Below, one piece after another: positions 1 to 6,835 of a stretch of DNA of 7,768 nucleotides. The stretch is taken from positions 1 to 7,768 of the forward strand of contig CAYVRW010000104.1 of assembly GCA_964453575.1 (NCBI GenBank). The letters are read 5' to 3'. Under the pieces are notes generated by a model that did not search any database, had not been told where the DNA came from, and worked only from the letters and a program-made list of their open reading frames with translations. The translations under genes and the position numbers were made by a program. The DNA is from JABDBK01 sp964453575. Its GTDB lineage: Bacteria > Pseudomonadota > Gammaproteobacteria > DSM-16500. How positions within the stretch are numbered: the stretch's first letter is position 1; every line of letters begins with the position of its first letter.

Positions 1-2
1 CG

Positions 3-90
3 TTGGAGGGGAGAGGGGCTCTCTTCTCAAAATTATGCGTCGATCCTACAGCCCCGGCCCCTCCTCCAAAAAAAGCGTTTGGAGGAGGGG
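3..90. repeat. GC-rich intergenic inverted repeat downstream of ftsZ (possible terminator or dispersed repeat)
   Basis: A perfect 13-bp stem is formed by 58-70 (CCCCTCCTCCAAA) and 78-90, with a 7-base loop at 71-77. It begins 36 bases past the ftsZ stop codon. A second, imperfect copy of the purine-rich arm lies at 4-18, and a small GAGAG/CTCTC hairpin sits at 11-23, so the 58-68 arm could pair with either purine-rich arm. The position fits a transcript end for the dcw operon. However, neither strand has a run of T after the stem, so it is not a classical intrinsic terminator. It could instead be an RNA-stabilising hairpin or a dispersed intergenic repeat. The structure is seen directly; its role is inferred. 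Confidence 0.6.
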
Positions 91-125
91 TGACTAAAAG
101 TAACATTCAAATTAACAGGTAGGGA

Positions 126-1325
126 TTACTCTTTAACTTCCTCTTTCCTTCGCAAAAACGCCGGGATATCCAAGTAATCAAACTCTTGATGATTAGTATT
201 TGGCAAAGATACTTTAGCCTGAGCTTGTTGAGTATGGGTTTGAATCACAGGCGTTGAATGAATCAATGGTGCGCCATTCTTACGCATGACGGCTGGTTTA
301 TCTAAATAATTATAATCCAGCGATCCATCGGCTTTGGTAGCTTCAGGTGCGCGGGCTGTTTGAATTTGTTTGCGGCCTAAGCCAGTGACAATGACGGTGA
401 CGCGCACTTCATCGCGCAATTCAGGATCGATGACGGTACCGACCACTACAGTTGCACCTTCTGAGGTGATATTTTTGATGGCTTCACCGACTTCTTCAAA
501 TTCACCAATAGACATGTCTAAACCAGCGGTGATATTAACAAGCACGCCGCGTGCGCCGCTCATATCGACATCTTCTAATAAGGGGCTAGAAATAGCAGCT
601 TCAGCGGCTAAACGTGCACGATTATCGCCGGATGCAACACCTGTGCCCATCATAGCCATGCCCATCTCAGACATCACGGTTCGTACATCGGCAAAGTCCA
701 CGTTAATTAATCCTGGACGAGTGATAAGTTCTGCAATACCTTGCACCGCGCCGCGTAACACATCATTAGCAGCTTTAAATGCATTCACTAACGTAACATT
801 TTTTCCTAATACGGTGAGCAATTTATTATTTGGAATGGTAATTAATGAATCCACATATTGCGTTAAATTCGCAATACCTTGGTCTGCGACTTGCATTCTC
901 ACCCTACCTTCAAAGGTAAAAGGTTTTGTGGTCACAGCAACGGTTAAAATACCTAATTCTTTAGCAATTTGCGCAAAAATAGGAGCAGCCCCTGTGCCTG
1001 TACCGCCACCCATACCGGCTGTGATAAATACCATATCTGCACCGGTTAAAGCAGTTTTAATACGTTCTCTATCTTCTTCTGCAGAACGGCGGCCTATTTC
1101 TGGATTGGCGCCTGCACCTAATCCTCTGGTAATGGATTCACCTAGCTGAATAAGCGTACTGGCTGAAGATTTTTTCAATGCTTGCGCATCGGTATTCGCA
1201 CAAATAAATTCAACACCTTCAATACATCCCGTCATCATGTGTTCGATTGCATTGCCGCCACCGCCGCCTACGCCAACTACTTTAATGATTGCATTTTGAG
1301 GATTCGCTTCTGATAATTGAAACAT
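126..1325 (-). CDS. ftsZ: Cell division protein FtsZ (tubulin-like GTPase)
   Basis: FtsZ polymerises with GTP into the cytoplasmic Z-ring that recruits the division machinery. At 399 residues it is full length (E. coli FtsZ is 383). Visible features are the glycine-rich nucleotide loop at residues 18-24, the tubulin signature GGGTGTG at 106-112, the T7 catalytic loop NVDFAD at 208-213 that completes the GTPase site of the neighbouring subunit, a linker from about 319 to 380, and the C-terminal peptide DYLDIPAFLRR at 383-393, which in known FtsZ binds FtsA and ZipA. A second similar motif (YLDKPAVMR, 340-348) lies in the linker. The ATG start is supported by AAGGA six bases upstream (1332-1336) and by the normal N-terminus. 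It is the last gene of the run, 76 bases after ftsA, and the gap holds a palindromic repeat that could affect its expression. Identification is secure. Confidence 0.98.
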   Translation of the reverse strand: MFQLSEANPQNAIIKVVGVGGGGGNAIEHMMTGCIEGVEFICANTDAQALKKSSASTLIQLGESITRGLGAGANPEIGRRSAEEDRERIKTALTGADMVFITAGMGGGTGTGAAPIFAQIAKELGILTVAVTTKPFTFEGRVRMQVADQGIANLTQYVDSLITIPNNKLLTVLGKNVTLVNAFKAANDVLRGAVQGIAELITRPGLINVDFADVRTVMSEMGMAMMGTGVASGDNRARLAAEAAISSPLLEDVDMSGARGVLVNITAGLDMSIGEFEEVGEAIKNITSEGATVVVGTVIDPELRDEVRVTVIVTGLGRKQIQTARAPEATKADGSLDYNYLDKPAVMRKNGAPLIHSTPVIQTHTQQAQAKVSLPNTNHQEFDYLDIPAFLRRKEEVKE

Positions 1326-1331
1326 AGGATG

Positions 1332-1336
1332 TCCTT
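1332..1336 (-). promoter_or_regulatory. ftsZ ribosome binding site
   Basis: AAGGA on the minus strand, six bases before the ftsZ ATG at 1325. It is the best Shine-Dalgarno match at the start of the two division genes ftsA and ftsZ. This is consistent with FtsZ being made in excess over FtsA, as is usual; that consequence is inferred. Confidence 0.75.
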
Positions 1337-1356
1337 ACATTAATTTTCTATTAAAA

Positions 1357-1385
1357 TATAATACCGTCGTCCCGCGGCTTGTCCG
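1357..1385 (-). promoter_or_regulatory. Weak candidate promoter for ftsZ
   Basis: On the minus strand CGGACA (1380-1385) and TATTAT (1358-1363) match the -35 and -10 consensus at 4 and 5 of 6 positions, with a 16-base spacer. The -35-like element falls in the loop and inner stem of the palindromic repeat. AT-rich sequence always offers a -10, so this is only a suggestion. Separate ftsZ promoters are common in other gammaproteobacteria, where they usually lie within the upstream genes. Confidence 0.22.
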
Positions 1386-1396
1386 CGGGATCCAGC
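1365..1396. repeat. Palindromic intergenic repeat between ftsA and ftsZ
   Basis: An 8-bp perfect stem pairs 1370-1377 (TCCCGCGG) with 1383-1390 around the loop CTTGT (1378-1382), flanked by a GGATCC sequence on the right. It is a GC-rich island in an AT-rich 76-base spacer and lies wholly between the ftsA stop and the ftsZ ribosome binding site. Its form resembles small palindromic repeats scattered through some intracellular bacterial genomes; that link is from memory and untested. In the ftsA-ftsZ transcript it would form a stable hairpin about 45 bases before the ftsZ start. The outer limits of the repeat unit are a guess; only the stem is certain. Confidence 0.65.
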
Positions 1397-1401
1397 GATT
1401 C

Positions 1402-2634
1402 TTAAAAATTTCCCTGAAACCAACCTTTCATTTTGCCCCATAAACCTTTGACAGTAGGATGGCTTAAAACTTCAGTCTGCGTATCACGTTGTTGCATGCC
1501 GTAGAGTAACAAGCCAACGCCTGTGGCATAAATAGGATTATCGGTAATAGCTGTCAATCCTGTGACATTTTGCGGTGAACCGATACGAACAGGAACTCGG
1601 AACACACGCTCACCAAGTTCTGCAGCACCTTCTACTTTAGAGCCGCCACCGGTCAACACAATGCCTGCAACGATTAAATCTTCCAAACCGCTACGGCGAA
1701 TTTCTGCCGCAACCAGCGAAAATAATTCTTCATAACGTGCTTCTACGACTTCAGCTAGGGCACGTTTCGAAATATGCCGCCCTGATTTATCACCTACCGT
1801 CGGAAGATCAATGACTTGATTGATATCAGCCAGATCTTGTAATGCACAAGCATGTTTTAATTTAATGTCTTCGGCATTACGCGTAGGTATGCGTAAGGCA
1901 ATCGCAATATCATTCGTGACTTGATCACCTGCAATCGGAATGACTGCGGTATAACGAATAGAACCATTAGTAAAAATGGCAATATCAGTGGTACCACCCC
2001 CGATATCAATCATACATACACCCAACTCTTTTTCATCATCGCTGAGCACAGACTGACTTGAAGCAAATTGTTCTAACACAATATCACTGGCCACTAAACC
2101 GCAACGTTTCAAACATTTCACAATGTTTTGTGCGGCGCTGACAGCGCCCGTCACAATATGCACTTTAGCTTCTAGCCGTACCCCTGACATACCGATAGGT
2201 TCACGGATAGCATCTTGACTATCGATAATGAATTCTTGCGGTAAGATATGTAATATTTTTTGATCGGCAGGAATCGCCACCGCTTTTGCAGCATCGATGA
2301 CCCGATCAACATCGACTTGACTGACTTCGCGGTCTCGAATAGCCACAATGCCATGAGAATTAATGCTGCGAATATGACTGCCTGCAATACCGGTATAAGC
2401 AGAATAAATTTGACAACCCGCACTGAGCTCTGCCTCTTCAACAGCGCGTTGTATGGATTGAACAGTGGACTCGATGTTAACCACCACCCCGCGCTTTAAA
2501 CCTTGCGAAGGATGTGAACCTAGTCCAATAACATTCAATTTCCCATCCGTCATCACCTCACCCACAATAGCGACGACTTTAGAGGTACCTATGTCAATGC
2601 CCACCATTAAATCTTTATTTGGCTTCTTTGCCAT
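1402..2634 (-). CDS. ftsA: Cell division protein FtsA (actin-like ATPase, Z-ring membrane anchor)
   Basis: FtsA binds the FtsZ C-terminal peptide, tethers the Z-ring to the inner membrane and signals to the later division proteins. It has 410 residues against 420 in E. coli, so it is complete. The actin/Hsp70 ATPase motifs are present: phosphate-1 GIDIGTSK at residues 12-19, phosphate-2 DIGGGTTD at 210-217, and the adenosine motif TGGGSKVEG at 328-336. The SHS2 (1C) subdomain typical of FtsA falls between the first two motifs, roughly 85-165. The last 16 residues (about 395-410; W399, W405 and F410 among basic residues) form the expected amphipathic membrane-targeting helix. The ATG start has a modest GGA nine bases upstream. 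ftsQ ends 52 bases before it and ftsZ follows 76 bases after it. In E. coli ftsQ and ftsA overlap, so the spacing here is looser. Identification is secure. Confidence 0.97.
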   Translation of the reverse strand: MAKKPNKDLMVGIDIGTSKVVAIVGEVMTDGKLNVIGLGSHPSQGLKRGVVVNIESTVQSIQRAVEEAELSAGCQIYSAYTGIAGSHIRSINSHGIVAIRDREVSQVDVDRVIDAAKAVAIPADQKILHILPQEFIIDSQDAIREPIGMSGVRLEAKVHIVTGAVSAAQNIVKCLKRCGLVASDIVLEQFASSQSVLSDDEKELGVCMIDIGGGTTDIAIFTNGSIRYTAVIPIAGDQVTNDIAIALRIPTRNAEDIKLKHACALQDLADINQVIDLPTVGDKSGRHISKRALAEVVEARYEELFSLVAAEIRRSGLEDLIVAGIVLTGGGSKVEGAAELGERVFRVPVRIGSPQNVTGLTAITDNPIYATGVGLLLYGMQQRDTQTEVLSHPTVKGLWGKMKGWFQGNF

Positions 2635-2654
2635 AATTTTATTTCCAATATGTT

Positions 2655-2683
2655 AATATAATTTTCGTTAGCGTGTTTTACAG
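2655..2683 (-). promoter_or_regulatory. Weak candidate promoter in the ftsQ-ftsA gap
   Basis: The 52-base AT-rich spacer contains TATATT (2655-2660, 5 of 6 to the -10 consensus) and CTGTAA (2678-2683, 3 of 6 to the -35) with a 17-base spacer on the minus strand. A promoter here would let ftsA and ftsZ be transcribed separately from the mur genes. The match is weak. Confidence 0.2.
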
Positions 2684-2686
2684 TTA

Positions 2687-3415
2687 TTATGCTTTCCAAC
2701 GTACAGCCAAACCATTGGTGTAACGCAAATCAACATAATCAACGTCTTTGCTTCTATCCCCAACAATTTTCGGATACACTTTCACAAAATGCTCGATGCG
2801 AGTCAAGACATCTTTATATCCCATATTTAATTTAATTCCATTATTTAACGTAACTTGCCATGTTAATGCCGGACTGAACTCTAATTTTACAATTTTAAGC
2901 TGCAAAGGCTGCAATAATGTCATCATTTTATGATAATAACTAAGCAGTTGCATATGGTCGCCTTCAGGCCCCACAAACACCGGCAAATCTTCCGGATTAC
3001 TATCATGACTTGGACTAAATATTTCGCCAGAGGTAGTTAATAAACTCCCATGGTTCCAGCGGGCAACCGGTTTTTTTTCTACAACTTGAATGACAATTTG
3101 ATTAGGCCAGATACGACGCACATACGTTTCTGATACCCAAGAAAAGTGCATCATGGTTTCCTTAATCAAATCAACATCCACTGTAAAAAAACCTTTTTTC
3201 ACTAAAGGCAATAACAAATGCTGAACTTCTTGATGATCAATATGTTCAAGACCTGCGATTTTGACTTCTTTAATAGGAAAGTAATGAGCAGTTTTAAAGT
3301 GATTAAATAGCAATGAAATAGCATACACAAGTAGAATAAAACTCGTAAGCTTAACTACAAGCTTCCAAGAAACCTTGAAATCTTTATAATGTTTCCTTAC
3401 TTGAGTAATAATCAT
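2687..3415 (-). CDS. ftsQ: Cell division protein FtsQ (bitopic membrane divisome protein)
   Basis: FtsQ bridges the cytoplasmic ring and the periplasmic division machinery, binding FtsB and FtsL. The 242 residues show its layout: a short basic cytoplasmic tail (1-18), one transmembrane helix (about 19-38), a POTRA domain (about 46-115, starting IKEVKIAGLEHI and closing with IVIQVVEKKPVARW), then the beta domain ending in VDLRYTNGLAVRWK (228-241), a characteristic FtsQ C-terminus. E. coli FtsQ (276 residues) has a longer tail that is missing here. The ATG is preceded by AGGA at a six-base spacing, and that site overlaps the murB stop codon (TAGGA). The murB-ftsQ gap is 8 bases, the place where ddl sits in many related clusters. 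The next in-frame ATG is near residue 88, so this start is firm. Primary sequence is poorly conserved in this family, but position and ending make the call strong. Confidence 0.95.
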   Translation of the reverse strand: MIITQVRKHYKDFKVSWKLVVKLTSFILLVYAISLLFNHFKTAHYFPIKEVKIAGLEHIDHQEVQHLLLPLVKKGFFTVDVDLIKETMMHFSWVSETYVRRIWPNQIVIQVVEKKPVARWNHGSLLTTSGEIFSPSHDSNPEDLPVFVGPEGDHMQLLSYYHKMMTLLQPLQLKIVKLEFSPALTWQVTLNNGIKLNMGYKDVLTRIEHFVKVYPKIVGDRSKDVDYVDLRYTNGLAVRWKA

Positions 3416-3423
3416 CCTTGATC

Positions 3424-4326
3424 CTACCTTGCTAGTTCTCGCCCAACAAAACAGACTTCTGGAATTAAACTCACGCCATGTACTTGCATCACTTTTTCAC
3501 CAATATGCTTTATTAATGCTTCTATATCACTTGCACTAGCACTGCCTTCATTGATAATAAAATTAGCATGCTTTTCTGAAACACTTGCACCCCCAATGGC
3601 GGTACCTTTCAAACCTGATAACTCAATCAGTTTTGCTGCATAATGGCCCGGAGGATTACGGAAAACTGAACCGCAATTAGGTAATCCCGTGGGTTGCGAT
3701 GCATTGCGTTTTTCTAATAATACACGAATATTTTCCAGAGAGCGTGTTTTTTCTCCGGGTGCTAATTTAAAATGGCCCGCAACAAACCATTCATCCGTAA
3801 AACGGCTCACATGCCGATAGCCTACCTCATATTCCGCAGCTTGTCTTACTCTTCTTTCACCTATTCGATTAATGGTTTCCACTTGTTGTACCCATGACCA
3901 GGTTTCACCCCCATAACATCCTGCATTCATGGCAAGCGCACCACCTACAGTTCCAGGAATACCGGCCATAAATTCAAGACCTGTTAAATCTTGTCTTGCC
4001 GTATATCTTGCAAGCTGCGCGCAAGAGACACCGGCCTCAGCACGTACTAAATAATCTTCTTTTTGTGTGGACATATTTACTAGACCACCTTGGGTCACAA
4101 TGACAACCCCTTCCATACCGCCATCACGAATCAACACATTACTGCCTAAACCCAACCAAAACAGGGGAACATTTGCAGGCAGTTGGTGTAAAAAAATCAC
4201 CAAATCGTCGAGATCAGCCGGTATATATAACACTTCAGCAAGGCCGCCTACTCGCCACGAGTTATAATCCGCGAGTGAGGCGTTTCGCATTAAACGACCG
4301 CGTAATGATTGCGTATCCAGTTGCAT
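3424..4326 (-). CDS. murB: UDP-N-acetylenolpyruvoylglucosamine reductase MurB (type II)
   Basis: MurB is an FAD enzyme that uses NADPH to reduce UDP-GlcNAc-enolpyruvate to UDP-MurNAc in the cytoplasm. FAD-binding motifs are visible: NSWRVGG at 22-28, LGLGSNVLIRDGG at 58-70 and the glycine-rich AGIPGTVGGALAMNAG at 121-136. The active site is intact: Arg171 in a YRHVSRF variant of the YR-x-S-x-F motif, Ser220 in GSVFRNP (proton donor in the family), and Glu290 in LIPEV. EKHANFIIN at 251-259 is also typical. At 300 residues with this YR motif it is the compact type II form, unlike the longer type I enzyme of E. coli (342). The ATG shares its A with the murC stop (TAATG), and AAAGAGG (4334-4340) lies seven bases upstream within the murC end, so translation is probably coupled. 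In E. coli murB is outside the dcw cluster; here it lies inside. Confidence 0.97.
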   Translation of the reverse strand: MQLDTQSLRGRLMRNASLADYNSWRVGGLAEVLYIPADLDDLVIFLHQLPANVPLFWLGLGSNVLIRDGGMEGVVIVTQGGLVNMSTQKEDYLVRAEAGVSCAQLARYTARQDLTGLEFMAGIPGTVGGALAMNAGCYGGETWSWVQQVETINRIGERRVRQAAEYEVGYRHVSRFTDEWFVAGHFKLAPGEKTRSLENIRVLLEKRNASQPTGLPNCGSVFRNPPGHYAAKLIELSGLKGTAIGGASVSEKHANFIINEGSASASDIEALIKHIGEKVMQVHGVSLIPEVCFVGRELAR

Positions 4327-5750
4327 TAACCAACCTCTTTAACCAAAGAAGTCATGACTGACTCACGTAACTGCGATGCGGCCAAATTAGATGCTAATGT
4401 ACCAATATTGCCAGCACCTTGCATAAGCAATATGTCACCATCCATCAAAACTTCTTGTAAGCGGCTAGCCAATAATGCATGGTCTGTCACTAGATGAGGA
4501 ATGACTTTACCGCGCTCCTGAATCGTTTGCATCAGTGATGCACTATCTGCACCTGGAATAGGCGTTTCACCTGCTGGATAAACATCTAATAACATTAATA
4601 CATCGGGATTCGATAAAACCGTACAAAAATCATTAAATAAATCATGGGTACGGGTATAACGATGCGGTTGATAAACCATCACAAAACGTTTGTCTGGCCA
4701 ACTTTGTCTAGCCGCTTGTATGGTTGCCGCTATTTCTCTTGGATGATGACCATAATCATCAATCAAGGTAATATTGCCGCCTTTTTGCAAAGGGAAGTTG
4801 CCGTAGATTTGAAAACGGCGGCCTATTCCTGAAAAATTCTCTAAAGCACGCTGAATGGCTTGATCTGAAATATTTAATTCGGTTGCCACCGCAATCGCAG
4901 CTAATGCATTTAAAACATTATGCTTACCTGGCAAATTTAAAGTAATTTCTAACTTATTTTTATCGGGCCGCTCGACCACAAAATGCATACGCGTCCCAGT
5001 TTGTAAAATTAACGTTGCTCTAAAATCAGCATCTTCTTCAAATCCATAAGTTACATACGGACGTGAAACATCCGGTAGAATACGTCTTACTTCAGGGTCT
5101 TCCACGCACAATACGGCCAAACCATAAAAAGGTAATCGATTTAAAAAGTCGACAAATGCTTTGCGCAATTCAGAAAAGTCATTGTGATAAGTGCCCATAT
5201 GGTCTGCATCGATATTAGTAATAATCGATACCATAGGATTTAAATGCAAAAAGGATGCATCACTTTCATCCGCTTCGGCCACTAAATAACGCCCTGTTCC
5301 AAGACGTGCATTACTGCCTGCGCTATTCAAGCGTCCGCCAATGACGAACGTGGGATCAACGCCTTCCTCAGCAAGGATACTGGTCATTAAACTGGTAGTT
5401 GTGGTTTTACCATGTGTTCCCGCAATGGCAATCCCATGGCGAAAACGCATCAATTCACCTAACATTTCTGCGCGTTGTACAATAGGAATATGCGCTTCAC
5501 GTGCTGCAACGAGTTCTACATTATTCACATCCACAGCAGAAGAGCGCACCACTACATCAGCATGTTCAACATACTGAGCTTGATGACCGCGATAGACCTC
5601 AGCGCCGATAGAGGACAAGCGTTTTGTCAAAGCATTATCTGCTAAATCCGACCCTGACACGCGATATCCCTGACTTAACAGTACTTCGGCAATGCCAGCC
5701 ATACCCACACCGCCAATACCGACGAAATGAATATGTTTAATACGTCCCAT
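4326..5750 (-). CDS. murC: UDP-N-acetylmuramate--L-alanine ligase MurC
   Basis: MurC joins L-alanine to UDP-MurNAc using ATP, the first step of stem-peptide assembly, in the cytoplasm. From the ATG at 5750 the protein has 474 residues (E. coli 491). All three Mur ligase domains are present: the N-terminal Rossmann-like UDP-binding domain with HFVGIGGVGMAG (about 7-18), the central ATPase domain with P-loop GTHGKTTT (111-118), EADESD (159-164), NIDADHM (179-185) and GKHNVLNA (275-282), and the C-terminal domain with DDYGHHP (331-337) and YQPHRYTR (360-367). The start is uncertain. The reading frame continues upstream to TTG codons at 5768 and 5774; the 5768 TTG overlaps the murG stop and sits eight bases after GAGGAG. 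I prefer the ATG because it aligns with the MRRI(R)HIHFVG start of the family and has a GGA eight bases before it. The 3' end overlaps murB by one base. Confidence 0.96.
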   Translation of the reverse strand: MGRIKHIHFVGIGGVGMAGIAEVLLSQGYRVSGSDLADNALTKRLSSIGAEVYRGHQAQYVEHADVVVRSSAVDVNNVELVAAREAHIPIVQRAEMLGELMRFRHGIAIAGTHGKTTTTSLMTSILAEEGVDPTFVIGGRLNSAGSNARLGTGRYLVAEADESDASFLHLNPMVSIITNIDADHMGTYHNDFSELRKAFVDFLNRLPFYGLAVLCVEDPEVRRILPDVSRPYVTYGFEEDADFRATLILQTGTRMHFVVERPDKNKLEITLNLPGKHNVLNALAAIAVATELNISDQAIQRALENFSGIGRRFQIYGNFPLQKGGNITLIDDYGHHPREIAATIQAARQSWPDKRFVMVYQPHRYTRTHDLFNDFCTVLSNPDVLMLLDVYPAGETPIPGADSASLMQTIQERGKVIPHLVTDHALLASRLQEVLMDGDILLMQGAGNIGTLASNLAASQLRESVMTSLVKEVG

Positions 5751-5764
5751 TTCAAATGTCCAAC

Positions 5765-6835
5765 TCAATGACAAATCTCCTCACAAATGTTTAACACTTT
5801 TTCAGTCGCATCAATTTTGCGTAACTGAAACGCTGCTTTTGCCATGGCCATACGTTTGTCGGCCGAACTGCATAATTCCTGCAATAATTTTACCAATACA
5901 TCAACTGATAAATCAGCTTGCTGCACCAAGATAGCTGCTTTTCCTTGCGCCATGTAATTTGCATTCGCAGTTTGATGATCATCTACCGCATAAGGATAAG
6001 GTACTAAAATGGCCCCTAATCCTACCGCACATAATTCCGCAATCGTAAGCGCTCCTGCACGACATAATACCACATCTGCCCACTCATAGGCTTTATCCAT
6101 TTCATTAATAAACGGGACAACGTGGGCGCTAAGACCTAAGGTTGCATAAGCTTTGGCAGTATCAGCAAATTGTATATTTCCAGCCTGGTGCATAATATCA
6201 GGTCGTATTGATTCGGGTAGTTTTGCTAAAGCTTTTGGCAATAACTCATTCAATGCTGTAGCGCCTAAACTGCCGCCAAATATCAATAAGCGCGGCTTTG
6301 CTCGGTTCACAAGTCTATTTTCAGGTGCTATGACGGCTGATATTTCTTTTCTTACCGGGTTTCCAGTCGTAATTGCTTTTTTAAAGGTATTGGGAAACCC
6401 TTCTAATACTTTGGTGGCAATCGTTGCTAACCATTTATTGGTAAGACCGGGTTTGGCATTTTGTTCATGAATAACAAGCTTTTTCCGTAATAAAAAAGCT
6501 GCAATCCCGCCTGGGCCGCTGACAAAACCACCCATGCCAATGACTACATCAGGATTAAATTTTTTTATGATACGTTTTGCTTGAAGAGTCGCTCGCAACA
6601 GCCGCCATGGACCAAAAAATAAATCCTTCCAGCCTTTGCCGCGCAGTCCGGTAATACTCATGTAATGCAGCTTAAAATCAGCTTCTGGAACCACTTTTGC
6701 TTCTAAACCTTTGCGGGTCCCTAACCACTCAACCGTAACCCCTTGTTCACGAAAACATTTAGCCACAGCAAGCCCTGGAAAGACATGCCCTCCTGTTCCA
6801 CCTGCCATGATAAGCACACGTTGTAATTTAGTCAT
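5765..6835 (-). CDS. murG: MurG, lipid II-forming GlcNAc transferase
   Basis: MurG transfers GlcNAc from UDP-GlcNAc to lipid I, giving lipid II, on the cytoplasmic face of the inner membrane (GT28 family, GT-B fold). It has 356 residues, essentially the length of E. coli MurG (355). Family motifs run along the whole protein: GGTGGH at 12-17 (first G-loop), MGGFVSGPGG at 101-110 (G-loop near the acceptor site), HEQNA at 123-127, TGNPVR at 157-162, GGSLGA at 187-192, and the donor-nucleotide region RAGALTIAEL at 259-268 followed by DDHQTANA at 285-292. The ATG overlaps the end of ftsW by eight bases (ATGACTAA), with AGGA seven bases upstream (6843-6846), so it is probably translationally coupled to ftsW. 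It is followed directly by murC. Nothing is unusual in the protein. Confidence 0.98.
   Translation of the reverse strand: MTKLQRVLIMAGGTGGHVFPGLAVAKCFREQGVTVEWLGTRKGLEAKVVPEADFKLHYMSITGLRGKGWKDLFFGPWRLLRATLQAKRIIKKFNPDVVIGMGGFVSGPGGIAAFLLRKKLVIHEQNAKPGLTNKWLATIATKVLEGFPNTFKKAITTGNPVRKEISAVIAPENRLVNRAKPRLLIFGGSLGATALNELLPKALAKLPESIRPDIMHQAGNIQFADTAKAYATLGLSAHVVPFINEMDKAYEWADVVLCRAGALTIAELCAVGLGAILVPYPYAVDDHQTANANYMAQGKAAILVQQADLSVDVLVKLLQELCSSADKRMAMAKAAFQLRKIDATEKVLNICEEICH
5777..5782 (-). promoter_or_regulatory. GAGGAG Shine-Dalgarno-like site before murC
   Basis: GAGGAG inside the last codons of murG (Glu-Glu of the C-terminal EEICH). It lies eight bases before a TTG at 5768-5766, which overlaps the murG stop as TTGA, and only two bases before the TTG at 5774. 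It would favour the TTG at 5768 as the murC start (480 residues). It may also be chance, since GAG GAG is needed for the MurG protein. Confidence 0.45.

Noticed and set aside
1..97. All three plus-strand frames are open from the left edge to about 93-118, suggesting the 3' end of a convergent gene
   Set aside because: The stretch is dominated by the GC-rich inverted repeat, which excludes stops by composition; none of the translated frames resembles a protein end I know. It cannot be excluded without sequence to the left.
1..125. lpxC, which follows ftsZ in E. coli
   Set aside because: Only 125 bases lie beyond ftsZ and they hold a hairpin, not a coding start. lpxC may or may not lie further left.
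370..1149. Long plus-strand open frame (259 codons) opposite ftsZ
   Set aside because: It lies wholly antisense to a secure ftsZ and its product is a Ser/Thr/Pro/Ile-rich string without domain motifs, as expected for the mirror of a well-biased gene.
2172..2441. Second minus-strand frame inside ftsA (89 codons)
   Set aside because: Out-of-frame shadow of ftsA; no recognisable motifs and no reason to expect a nested gene.
6153..6470. Plus-strand frame opposite murG (105 codons)
   Set aside because: Antisense shadow of intact murG with no ribosome binding site or family features that I can see.
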